From contig DATKBT010000152.1 of NCBI GenBank assembly GCA_035546295.1, forward strand, positions 1 through 31,307: a DNA stretch of 31,307 bases. The letters run 5' to 3'. The stretch comes from DATKBT01 sp035546295 (GTDB lineage Bacteria; Acidobacteriota; Thermoanaerobaculia; Multivoradales; Multivoraceae). Each line of letters opens with the position of its first letter. The first letter of the stretch is position 1. The notes under the pieces were generated by a model. The model was not told where the DNA came from. It ran no database searches and worked only from the letters and a program-made list of their open reading frames with translations. Both the position numbers and the translations under genes were made by a program. Positions 1 to 6,465 of the stretch are shown piece after piece.

Positions 1-502
1 CGGGATCGACCGAGAACAGCGCGTCGGGCTGGAAGCGCCGGATTTCGGCGGCGACCCGCTTGGTCAGCTCGCGCCGGTCGACGTACTCGAGCATGCCGTC
101 GTCGTAGCCGAGCCAGACGATGTTCTTCGAGGGGATGCCCAGGATGCGGCAGGCCTCCTCTTCCTCGGCGCGACGGATCGCGGCGAGCCGCTCGTGCGTC
201 ATCTCGGGGTCCCGCGAGCCGGCGTTGTCGCTGGTGTAGATGACGATCCGGATCTCGTTGCCGGCGCGCGCCAGCAGCGCGAGGGTGCCCCCGGAGGTGA
301 AGGTCTCGTCGTCCGGGTGCGGCGTGACGACCAGGATCCGCTTCCCGGTCCACTCCTCGATGCGGTCGTCTCCGGTGTACTCCGGCTCGGCTTGCGCGAC
401 CTGGGCGCCGGCGGGCGCGGCCGCGATCGGCAGGAGGATGGCTGCGAGGAGCGGAATGCAAGCCAGCAGGGACGCGCGCGAGCGATGGATGGAGCGATGC
501 AT
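1..502 (-). CDS. Secreted PIG-L family deacetylase (3' end beyond window)
   Basis: The visible N-terminal 167 residues belong to the PIG-L/LmbE family of Zn-dependent N-acetylglucosamine deacetylases, which remove acetyl groups from GlcNAc-type substrates. The diagnostic metal-binding motif HPDDE lies at about residues 62-66, after a beta strand reading RILVVTP. A serine/glycine-rich loop and a region reading WLGYDDGM follow, as is usual in the family. Residues 1 to about 34 form a Sec signal peptide (basic n-region, Leu/Ile/Ala core, APAGAQ near the cut), so the enzyme is probably periplasmic or surface-exposed. The ATG at 502 is chosen because AGGAG lies 6 nt upstream. The C-terminal half, including the second metal-ligand region, is outside the window. 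The actual sugar substrate cannot be told from this fragment. Confidence 0.88.
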   Translation of the reverse strand, partial: MHRSIHRSRASLLACIPLLAAILLPIAAAPAGAQVAQAEPEYTGDDRIEEWTGKRILVVTPHPDDETFTSGGTLALLARAGNEIRIVIYTSDNAGSRDPEMTHERLAAIRRAEEEEACRILGIPSKNIVWLGYDDGMLEYVDRRELTKRVAAEIRRFQPDALFSVDP

Positions 503-541
503 GTCGAGCTCCTGTTCGAAGCGGGTTCGCTCGGGAGCTTA

Positions 542-697
542 GGGTCCGCGCAAAAATAACTCCAGCATCTGGCCGCGATCCATCCCGCCTGGCTGCGTTG
601 CTCGTCGCTTACATATCCCGATATGCGCTCTCCTCGCGCCTTGCCAGACGGGCGCCTCGGCACCCAAAATGCGCGGGACCTATTCTTACGCGGACCC
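542..697. mobile_element. MITE-like inverted-repeat element, 156 bp
   Basis: The two ends are imperfect inverted repeats: the left starts GGGTCCGCGCAAAAATAAC and the right, read on the opposite strand, starts GGGTCCGCGTAAGAATAGG, with 18 of the first 22 positions matching. The element is flanked by TTA on both sides (539-541 and 698-700), which may be a 3-bp target duplication. Its centre holds the palindrome CATATCCCGATATG (612-625), almost exactly at the midpoint, and the arms between centre and ends are partly complementary. There is no convincing coding frame inside. A non-autonomous transposable element (MITE) fits best. A large regulatory hairpin is the alternative. It lies 39 bp upstream of the deacetylase start codon. 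Confidence 0.6.
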
Positions 698-801
698 TTA
701 CTCGGGAAGCCGCAGCGGCCGGTGAGCTGCCGGTGCCTCGGTTGCGGCCGGAGTCGGTTGCCAGGCCGCCGCCCCGCCTGACGGTGCGCGGGCGCGGTCT
801 C

Positions 802-1590
802 TCAGAACGTGAAGCGGAGGCTCAGCGAGAGCACATCGCCGAGGTAGCGATCGTCGAAGAGCTGCTCCAGGCTGACGTAGTGATCGCGGGTCTGCCAGGT
901 CAGCCGCAGCCCTACCTCACCGTCGTCCAGCCCGTACTCCGTCCTGAGGCTGAGGTGCGACAGGAAGGCGTTGGGGGCGTGGCGCACCCGGATCTTGGTC
1001 CCGACGTAGGCGTCGTTCCCCGCGGCGAGGCGCGGCGAGAAACGCAGCGACGGCCACGCACTCGCTTCGGTGGTCTCCCCCCGGCGCCCATCCCGCCGCC
1101 GCTCCCAGCGCTCGAGCTTCTCGTCGAGGCCGAGCCGATGCTCGAGCCAGTCGCGGGCGATCTTCCCGAAGTTGCTGCGCATCGAGCCCTCGATGTCGTC
1201 GTAGAGCGCCGAGACCTGCTCGAGATCGCGGTAGGGCTGGATCTGCAGCTCGTGGACGTGGACCTTGAAGCGGGCCCGCTCGAGCCGGCGGAAGCGGTTC
1301 GCGCCGAGCAGATCGCGCACCCGGTTCTGGCGCCGCAGCTCGGCCTTGATCTCGTCGATGGTCGGCGCCTCGGCGATCTGGGCGGCCGCCTTTCGCTTCG
1401 AGGCCCTGAGCCAGGCGGCGAAGGCGGCGTCGGCGCCGCCCGCCGCCGGATCGAGAGAGCCCGGATCCGAGGCGAGCGTCCGGCGCGGCGGCGGCGTCTG
1501 TCGAGCTGGAGACAGGCCTTCCGCTCCGGCGCTGGCAGCGCTCTGGGCGAGAGCCGCGAAGAGGCTCAGGATGAGGACAGGGCGCGCCAT
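802..1590 (-). CDS. Secreted hypothetical protein with C-terminal beta-barrel-like region
   Basis: I do not recognise this 262-residue protein. It starts with a likely Sec signal peptide (MARPVLILSLFAALAQSAASA). A proline-rich linker follows, then a charged helical region (about 60-170) rich in Arg, Glu and Leu. The last 80 residues alternate polar and hydrophobic positions and end in SLSLRFTF, the terminal-phenylalanine pattern typical of outer-membrane beta-barrel proteins recognised by the BAM machinery. It could be a small outer-membrane protein or an alginate-export/DUF-type barrel domain. The barrel portion looks too short for a full porin. The start at 1590 is chosen because it gives the signal peptide; no good ribosome binding site is visible. 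Coding periodicity is good and it is divergent from the crotonase gene. Confidence 0.65.
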   Translation of the reverse strand: MARPVLILSLFAALAQSAASAGAEGLSPARQTPPPRRTLASDPGSLDPAAGGADAAFAAWLRASKRKAAAQIAEAPTIDEIKAELRRQNRVRDLLGANRFRRLERARFKVHVHELQIQPYRDLEQVSALYDDIEGSMRSNFGKIARDWLEHRLGLDEKLERWERRRDGRRGETTEASAWPSLRFSPRLAAGNDAYVGTKIRVRHAPNAFLSHLSLRTEYGLDDGEVGLRLTWQTRDHYVSLEQLFDDRYLGDVLSLSLRFTF

Positions 1591-1899
1591 CGGCAAATCT
1601 TGCGCTCGAGATCTCCGAACCGTACTGGACGGCTCTCCGGTGTCTCGGTTCCGGCTCCTCGCGTTCGGGGGGCGGAACGGTGGTCTTCGATGTCGTGCAG
1701 TATATGGCATTCTGGCATGAATCGCCAATGGGATCGAAGGTTCGTCCAATGGGCTCCGATCGGCGGCCTGGGGCGCATGCGAGACGGAGTGCGCGGCGCC
1801 CACCCCGGGCCTTCCGCCCGGGATCCGCAAGAGCAATGCCGAGGTCTCCAATAACTTGAAGGCAACCGCGACTCGCAGGTTCCGTACACCCCGTTGAGG
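1591..1899. other. Divergent intergenic region between secreted protein and crotonase genes
   Basis: This 309-bp stretch separates two divergently transcribed genes and should carry promoters for both. The only AT-richer patch is around 1700-1725, which contains TGGCAT twice, 8 bp apart (1705-1710 and 1713-1718). No coding frame on either strand gives a recognisable protein. Confidence 0.4.
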
Positions 1900-2628
1900 A
1901 TGGCTCGCGTCGCGATCGAAAACCACGACGGCGTCTGGGTGCTCGAGCTCGGGCGCCCCCCGGTGAATGCCGTCGAGCTCGAGCTCGCGCACGATCTCAA
2001 CGAGGCCCTCCGGGCGGCGGAGACGACCCCCGACTGCCGGGCGCTCGTCATGACGGGATCCCATGGCGTCTTTTCGGCCGGCATCGACGTGCGGGTCGTG
2101 CCCGGCTACGACGCCGACGGACGCCACCGTCTGATCCGCTCGGTCAACGACCTCGTGCGGCGGTTGTATGCGCTGCCCAAGCCGACCATCGCGGCGATCA
2201 ACGGTCACGCTCTGGGCGGCGGCCTGGTGATCGCGCTGAGCTGCGACCTGCGGTTCGCCTCGCAGGGCTACTATCAGCTCGGGCTCAACGAGGTCTTCTC
2301 CGGCGTCCCGTTCCCGGCGGCTCCGCTGGCGGTGGTCGAGGCCGAGCTCGACCCCAGGTCGCGGCGGCTGATGGCGCTGCGCGGCTCGACGTTCGGTCCG
2401 CTCGACGACCTGGCGGCGGCCTTCGTCGATGCGGTGTACCCGCCGAAGGACCTGATGCAGGCGGCGCTCGATCGGGCGCGGGCCGCGGCGCGCGCGCCCG
2501 GCTACAGCGCGATCAAGCGACAGCTCCGGGCGGCCACTCTGGTGCGCCTCGACGCGGCGCTCGCCCAGGACTTCGATCCGCTTCTCGAGGAGGGGCTCGA
2601 TCGGGCCAAGGCGGTGACGGGGACGTAG
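1900..2628 (+). CDS. Enoyl-CoA hydratase/isomerase (crotonase) family protein
   Basis: This is a 242-residue crotonase-fold protein. The two oxyanion-hole segments are visible: GVFSAGIDV (about 57-65) and NGHALGGGLVIALSCDLRF (about 101-119), the latter being the classic family signature. One acidic residue expected in hydratases is present in GLNEVFSG (about 128-135), but the second catalytic position, usually in a Gly-Gly-Thr-Gln loop, is replaced by a Pro/Ala-rich stretch. Hydratase activity is therefore not assured, and it may be an isomerase, hydrolase or divergent member. A TTG six bases upstream (1894) would add two residues. The ATG at 1900 is preferred, with GAGG directly before it. 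It stands alone, convergent with the phosphodiesterase gene, and nothing links it directly to the anthraniloyl-CoA genes 20 kb away. Confidence 0.85.
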   Translation: MARVAIENHDGVWVLELGRPPVNAVELELAHDLNEALRAAETTPDCRALVMTGSHGVFSAGIDVRVVPGYDADGRHRLIRSVNDLVRRLYALPKPTIAAINGHALGGGLVIALSCDLRFASQGYYQLGLNEVFSGVPFPAAPLAVVEAELDPRSRRLMALRGSTFGPLDDLAAAFVDAVYPPKDLMQAALDRARAAARAPGYSAIKRQLRAATLVRLDAALAQDFDPLLEEGLDRAKAVTGT

Positions 2629-2663
2629 GTCCTCCAGCGAGGCGGTGCTGGCGTGGGCGAGAG

Positions 2664-4040
2664 TCAGCTCGAGGGCTCGGGTGCCGGCGACAGGAGCTCG
2701 CGGATCCGGCGAAAGTCGCCGTCGTTCGCGGCGGGCGGGAGGCCGAGCGCGGCCGCCATGAGCTCGTAGAGGTCCACGCTGCGCACCAGATCGAGCGTGA
2801 CTCCGGACCGGAAGGCGGGACCGCGGGCGACGAACAGCCCGTGCATCGAGGAGACGGCGGGGTCGTAGCCGTGCATCCCGGCCGGCAGCGGCGTCGAGCG
2901 CCTCGCCCGCTCGTGAGTCGGGTAGACGTACCAGCCCTCGTCGGCGATGGCCACGATCGGCGTGATGCGCGGGTGCTCACGGTAGTCGAGGTGGACGGGA
3001 ACCTCCGAGCGGGAGTAGACCCGCAGGTGGGGGTGCGCACCGCGTAGCCGCTCGAGGAGGGCCTCCGAGCCTCCTTCCGGAGGCCGCAGCATCGCGAAGG
3101 TCGAAGCGGCGACGACCTCGACGCCGGCGAGATCGATGAGGTCCTCGAGCACGATGACGCGTTCCGCGGCGATCTCGGTCATCCCGTGATCGGAGACGAC
3201 GACGAGGTTGACGCGGTCGAGCAGGTCGAGCGACTCGAGCCCGTCGACGAGCCGCCCGAGCACGGCGTCGACCTCGGCCACCGCCTGCGCCGTCTCGGCG
3301 GCCAGCGGTCCGTGACGGTGCCCGGCGTCGTCGACCTGCTCGAAGTAGAGGGTGATCAACGACGGACGATCCCGCGGTGAGCGCGCGAGCCAAGCGAGCG
3401 CCCGGTCGATCCGCGCGGCCGGCGGCATCGACTCGTCGTAGGGCAGCCACTCCGTGGGTCGTATCCCCGCCACCGGCGCCTCCGATCCCGGCCAGAACAG
3501 CGTCGCCGAACGGAGACCGTGACGCTGCGCCGTCACCCAGATCGGCTCGCCCCCCCACCATCGGCCGTCCTGCACCGCATCGCGATCGGACAGTCGGAAC
3601 CAGGCGCCGTCGGCTGGGTCGAGCATGGTGTTGCCGACGATTCCGTGGTGCTCGGGATAGAGCCCGGTGACGATGGTGTAGTGGTTGGGGAAGGTCTTGG
3701 TGGGAAAGACCGGGAGGAGCGCACGCGCGCGCACGCCCTCCGCCGCCAGCCGCCGGAGCGTCGGGCTCGGGTGGCGCTCGAGGTAGTCCGCTCGGAATCC
3801 GTCGATCGAGATCAGGACCAGCGGAGGTGGCAGCCTCGCTGCGTTCGGCTCGGCGGCGCCCAGCACCGCGTCCCGGTCCGGGACCGCGGCGTCGTCGACG
3901 GTCGCGCCACCGCCGACCCTCGAGCACCCGGCGGCGAGGACGAGCGCCAGCAGCAGGGCCAGGGGCCAGCCGGCGGCGAGCATGCCGACGCAGATCCCGC
4001 GAGCGCGCAGAGCCCCCACCACCCGCCCGGCGGGGTCCAT
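2664..4040 (-). CDS. Nucleotide pyrophosphatase/phosphodiesterase (NPP) family lipoprotein
   Basis: This 458-residue protein belongs to the alkaline-phosphatase superfamily branch of type I phosphodiesterases/nucleotide pyrophosphatases, which hydrolyse phosphodiester or pyrophosphate bonds using two Zn ions. Visible landmarks are LISIDGFRADYL with the metal-binding Asp80, FPTKTFPNHYTIVTGLYP with the nucleophile Thr116, YFEQVDDAGHRHG, VVSDHGMTE, and MHGYDP near the C-terminus, which carries a further metal His. The N-terminus has arginines, a hydrophobic stretch and LVLAAGC (lipobox, Cys39), so it is probably a lipid-anchored protein. The start at 4040 gives a signal sequence with a basic n-region. 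An ATG at 3983 would give a shorter signal peptide and cannot be excluded; neither has a good ribosome binding site. Length fits bacterial family members. Confidence 0.9.
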   Translation of the reverse strand: MDPAGRVVGALRARGICVGMLAAGWPLALLLALVLAAGCSRVGGGATVDDAAVPDRDAVLGAAEPNAARLPPPLVLISIDGFRADYLERHPSPTLRRLAAEGVRARALLPVFPTKTFPNHYTIVTGLYPEHHGIVGNTMLDPADGAWFRLSDRDAVQDGRWWGGEPIWVTAQRHGLRSATLFWPGSEAPVAGIRPTEWLPYDESMPPAARIDRALAWLARSPRDRPSLITLYFEQVDDAGHRHGPLAAETAQAVAEVDAVLGRLVDGLESLDLLDRVNLVVVSDHGMTEIAAERVIVLEDLIDLAGVEVVAASTFAMLRPPEGGSEALLERLRGAHPHLRVYSRSEVPVHLDYREHPRITPIVAIADEGWYVYPTHERARRSTPLPAGMHGYDPAVSSMHGLFVARGPAFRSGVTLDLVRSVDLYELMAAALGLPPAANDGDFRRIRELLSPAPEPSS

Positions 4041-4494
4041 GCCGAGGCTGCCACCCGTGCTGCGAGGGGCGGCGGAGGGAAGCTTGGAGGCTGGGATCGC
4101 CGGAGTCTGACGCACGGCGCGGCATCGTAGCGCGTCGTCCTCGCCGGGCTGCCGGCCGCTCGACGTGAGGGAGGAGCGCTCGCGGCCGTCGCTCGCCGGG
4201 GAGCCGCCGCCGAGTTGCAGCGTGCGAGCCCCCGAACGGAGCTCGGAAGCTCCGCACCCCGAGCAGCGAGCCACCGTGACGCGCCACCTGCCGAAGCCTC
4301 GGAGTCGCTCAGCGCTGCTCAGTGCTGCTCAGTGCCGCTCAGTGCCGCTCAGTGCCGCTCAGCGAACCGCGAGGCGGCGCTGGTGGGCAGAGCTGGTGGA
4401 TGGCGAGCCGGGAGGCGGCGCTCGTCCTCGCGAGGCCAGCGCTGCCGGCGACCTGGATTCTGGGGCCCGAACGGCGCTTCAACGGCGAGAGCCT
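4041..4494. other. 454-bp non-coding stretch with tandem repeat
   Basis: This lies upstream of the phosphodiesterase gene and downstream of the DUF4388-like gene, both on the minus strand. Open frames here give only low-complexity Arg/Ala/Pro/Ser translations and no recognisable protein. The one structured feature is the 10-bp tandem repeat at 4307-4364. Confidence 0.5.
4307..4364. repeat. 10-bp tandem repeat (GCTCAGTGCC), about 5.8 copies
   Basis: The sequence runs as consecutive 10-bp units, GCTCAGCGCT, GCTCAGTGCT, then three identical GCTCAGTGCC units and a final partial GCTCAGCG. The period is close to one DNA helical turn. The copies differ only by C/T changes at two positions. It lies about 270 bp upstream of the phosphodiesterase start codon. 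It may be a slippage-prone minisatellite or a phased array of protein-binding sites. Confidence 0.85.
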
Positions 4495-5238
4495 TCAGCC
4501 GCGCGCGGGCTCGGCGGGTCGGCGCACGAGCAGACGGTTTTCGATCAGGCAGGCGAGCGCCAGGCGCAGGCGCCGGGGAGCGCACAGCTCGAGCCGCTCC
4601 AGCTCGCACACCGCGATCGGTGCTGCGCTGCTCACGATGTCCCACAAGCCGCGCAGGGGAAGGCCGGTCGGATCCTCGCGGGCCGGTCGCCGTGCTCCCG
4701 GGCGCACGCCGATCACGTCGTCGTCGGCGGGGACGCAGCCGCTCCGCCGGGACAGCCCGTCCCGCAGCCACGCCTGCTGCAGGAGGGCGTCCTCGACGAG
4801 GAACGCCTCGCCGTCCGGCGCCTCGTGCGGGTCGTGGCGGTAGCGCACGAGACCCCGCTCCACGTCGAGCAGCGCCAGCGAGGCGTCGAGACCGCGCAGG
4901 CCGCCGGCCCAGGCCACCGCCCGGCCGCCGCCGACCAGATGCAGGGTGCCGCCGAGCTCCTCACCGACGACCTCGACGATGCCCGACGCCCGCGAGCGAC
5001 CGAGGATGCCGAGGAGCTCGCCGAGGCTGAACAGGGTTAGGTCGATGTGTACGCCCCTGCCCGCGCCGGGCTCCCGGCGGAGTGCGGCGGACTCCCTGTC
5101 GAGATCGCCCGAGTGCTCGTCGGAGAGCAGCCCTCGGATCAGCGAGTCGGGGGCCGTGCGTCGGCGCTCGCGCGGCGGGAGATCTCTCGGAATTGGTCTC
5201 GGGGGTCGGCCGACCCTGGCGGTGGAAGTCACGTGCAA
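4495..5238 (-). CDS. DUF4388-like (PATAN-type) domain protein
   Basis: This 247-residue protein has a disordered Arg/Pro-rich N-terminus of about 65 residues. It is followed by a domain whose pattern (LFSLGELLGILGRSRASG, then IVEV, GTLHLVGGGRAVAW, and a short helix ending ALLDVERGLVRY) matches my memory of DUF4388. That domain is common in delta-proteobacteria and acidobacteria and is linked to signalling and response-regulator proteins. The C-terminal 80 residues are helical, with Leu- and Arg-rich stretches resembling a winged helix. The start is uncertain: TTG at 5238 gives the longest form and a GTG at 5232 lies just inside, neither with a clear Shine-Dalgarno sequence. It is downstream of, and on the same strand as, the small recombinase-like gene, 157 bp away. 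Function unknown; a regulatory or protein-interaction role is a guess from the domain. Confidence 0.6.
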   Translation of the reverse strand: MHVTSTARVGRPPRPIPRDLPPRERRRTAPDSLIRGLLSDEHSGDLDRESAALRREPGAGRGVHIDLTLFSLGELLGILGRSRASGIVEVVGEELGGTLHLVGGGRAVAWAGGLRGLDASLALLDVERGLVRYRHDPHEAPDGEAFLVEDALLQQAWLRDGLSRRSGCVPADDDVIGVRPGARRPAREDPTGLPLRGLWDIVSSAAPIAVCELERLELCAPRRLRLALACLIENRLLVRRPAEPARG

Positions 5239-5395
5239 TCAGCAGCTTAGCCTAGGCGGGGAGAATCCGCCAGGGGCGTGGTCGACCACCGGTGGCCGAA
5301 TCGCGAATCGGCGGAACGGACTCGATCCGGCTCGCAGCGTGCGGCGTCGCCGGGAACCGCCGCTGAAGCGGTTCCCCGAGTCTCGGTTGCGCTCC

Positions 5396-5836
5396 TCAGG
5401 CGCTCCTCAGGCGCCGCCGGCGTTCCTGCCGGAGACGGTTCCACCCCCTGCTCGCGTAGATGTCGGGCGCTGCCTCGATCAGGCGCGGAAGGAGCTGGAA
5501 GAGCGCGGTTTGGGTCCAGGGCTGCCCCGAGCGGGCGAGCAGCCCCCGGCCGTTGAGGGCGGCCGCGATGCGGGAGAGCGGCTCGTCCTCGGCGATCAGG
5601 TCGAGCATCACCATCATCGCCTCGACCTCCTCGGGGCACTCCTCGAGCCGGCCGCCGTCCTGGCTGACCCGCAGGCCGTACGGGACCTCGGCCGAGCGCA
5701 GGACCGAGCCCTCGGCCCCCCCGGCTGGACGCACCCACTCGACGGCGACCTCCCGCCAGCCTTCGGCTCGACGTTGCTCGATCGTCTCCGAGGTCAGCGG
5801 CTCGGTCAGCACCTCACGGAATCGCTCGTTCGACAT
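5396..5836 (-). CDS. Small recombinase-domain-like protein
   Basis: This 146-residue protein resembles only the helical 'recombinase' segment of large serine recombinases. The stretch reading IAAALNGRGLLARSGQPWTQ, followed by a Leu-rich helix, has the familiar pattern in which a short helical unit precedes a Gly-x-x-W-turn and a DNA-binding helix. The N-terminal resolvase domain with its catalytic serine is absent, so it is not an active recombinase by itself. It could be a DNA-binding regulator derived from one. The start is well supported: the ATG at 5836 is preceded by AGGAGG at an 8-nt spacing; a GTG nine bases upstream is too close to that site. The C-terminus is very basic (RLRQERRRRLRS). 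It is divergent from the PadR gene, 284 bp away. Confidence 0.6.
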   Translation of the reverse strand: MSNERFREVLTEPLTSETIEQRRAEGWREVAVEWVRPAGGAEGSVLRSAEVPYGLRVSQDGGRLEECPEEVEAMMVMLDLIAEDEPLSRIAAALNGRGLLARSGQPWTQTALFQLLPRLIEAAPDIYASRGWNRLRQERRRRLRSA

Positions 5837-6035
5837 TCGATGCACCTCCTGGAAGCCATGCCCTCGACAGGTCTGCGCTCGGGCGCGAGCTGGCGGGTCC
5901 GGCCCCCTCCTCGCGCCCCTTCCTCCGTGCCCCTTCCGTCTGTACGTCGCGAGGACGGGTCGGGTTCTGAGTCGCTTGCCCGCGACCGCGGATCGCCGAC
6001 CGGCCTCCCTCGATCAGAGGAACGATGCAACCTTC

Positions 6036-6050
6036 CCTGAACAGTTCAGG
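6036..6050. promoter_or_regulatory. Palindromic operator 1 upstream of PadR gene
   Basis: CCTGAACAGTTCAGG is a perfect 7-bp inverted repeat around a single A. It lies 70 bp upstream of the PadR-family start codon. With the second copy 24 bp downstream it is a likely autoregulatory PadR binding site. That assignment is inferred from position and symmetry. Confidence 0.65.
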
Positions 6051-6057
6051 TATACCA

Positions 6058-6076
6058 TCCCTCAAGTGTTCAGGGA
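6058..6076. promoter_or_regulatory. Palindromic operator 2 upstream of PadR gene
   Basis: TCCCTCAAGTGTTCAGGGA is a near-perfect palindrome that matches operator 1 when aligned centre to centre (combined consensus TCCCTGAACAGTTCAGGGA). Between the two sites lies TATACCAT, a plausible -10 region, so binding at both sites would cover the promoter. Confidence 0.6.
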
Positions 6077-6120
6077 GCACGGCGCGACCGCGATACGCGG
6101 CGCGAGCTCGAGGACGAACC

Positions 6121-6465
6121 ATGGGCGAAGCGAATCTCAATCTGCTCCAGGGCACGCTCGACGTGCTCGTGCTCAAGGCGCTCGAGGCGGGGCCGCGACA
6201 CGGTTACGGCGTCGCCCAGTGGATCCGCGAGGTGACCGACGAGGCGCTCCAGATCGAGGAGGGGGCGCTCTACACCGCCCTGCACCGCATGGAGCGCCGG
6301 AAGTGGCTGAGCGCCTCCTGGGGGAGGTCCGAGACCGGCCGCCGCGCCAAGTTCTACCGGCTGACGCCGGCCGGACGCCGTCAGCTCGGCCAGCAGTCGC
6401 GGCTCTGGTCCCGCTATGCCGATGCGGTGTTCAAGGTCCTCGGGGCGGGGGAGGCGCGAGGATGA
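6121..6465 (+). CDS. PadR family transcriptional regulator
   Basis: This 114-residue winged-helix repressor is of the short PadR type. The N-terminus (LLQGTLDVLVLKALEAGPRH, then GYGVAQWI) and the recognition region (IEEGALYTALHRMERRKWL) are hallmark PadR sequences, followed by a wing region reading GRRAKFYRLTPAGRRQL. The start at 6121 is supported by GAGG about 8 nt upstream. Upstream frames are open but have no protein character. The stop overlaps the permease start by four bases (ATGA), so the two are translationally coupled. In acidobacteria this PadR plus ADOP pairing is very common, and the regulator is thought to repress its own operon. Its ligand is unknown. Two palindromes at 6036-6076 are its likely operator. 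Confidence 0.93.
   Translation: MGEANLNLLQGTLDVLVLKALEAGPRHGYGVAQWIREVTDEALQIEEGALYTALHRMERRKWLSASWGRSETGRRAKFYRLTPAGRRQLGQQSRLWSRYADAVFKVLGAGEARG

Noticed and set aside
1700..1725. Sigma-54 (-24/-12) promoter
   Set aside because: TGGCAT occurs twice but the spacing and the -12 TTGC element do not fit the consensus.
598..1854. 418-codon plus-strand frame over the secreted hypothetical gene
   Set aside because: Composition is typical of an antisense shadow in GC-rich DNA. The minus strand gives a signal peptide and an outer-membrane-like C-terminus.
5460..6461. Upstream extension of the permease frame by about 330 codons
   Set aside because: The frame is open only because of GC bias. The translation is Arg/Ser/Pro-rich and crosses the PadR gene and its operators; the overlap start at 6462 has an RBS and the right prefix domain.
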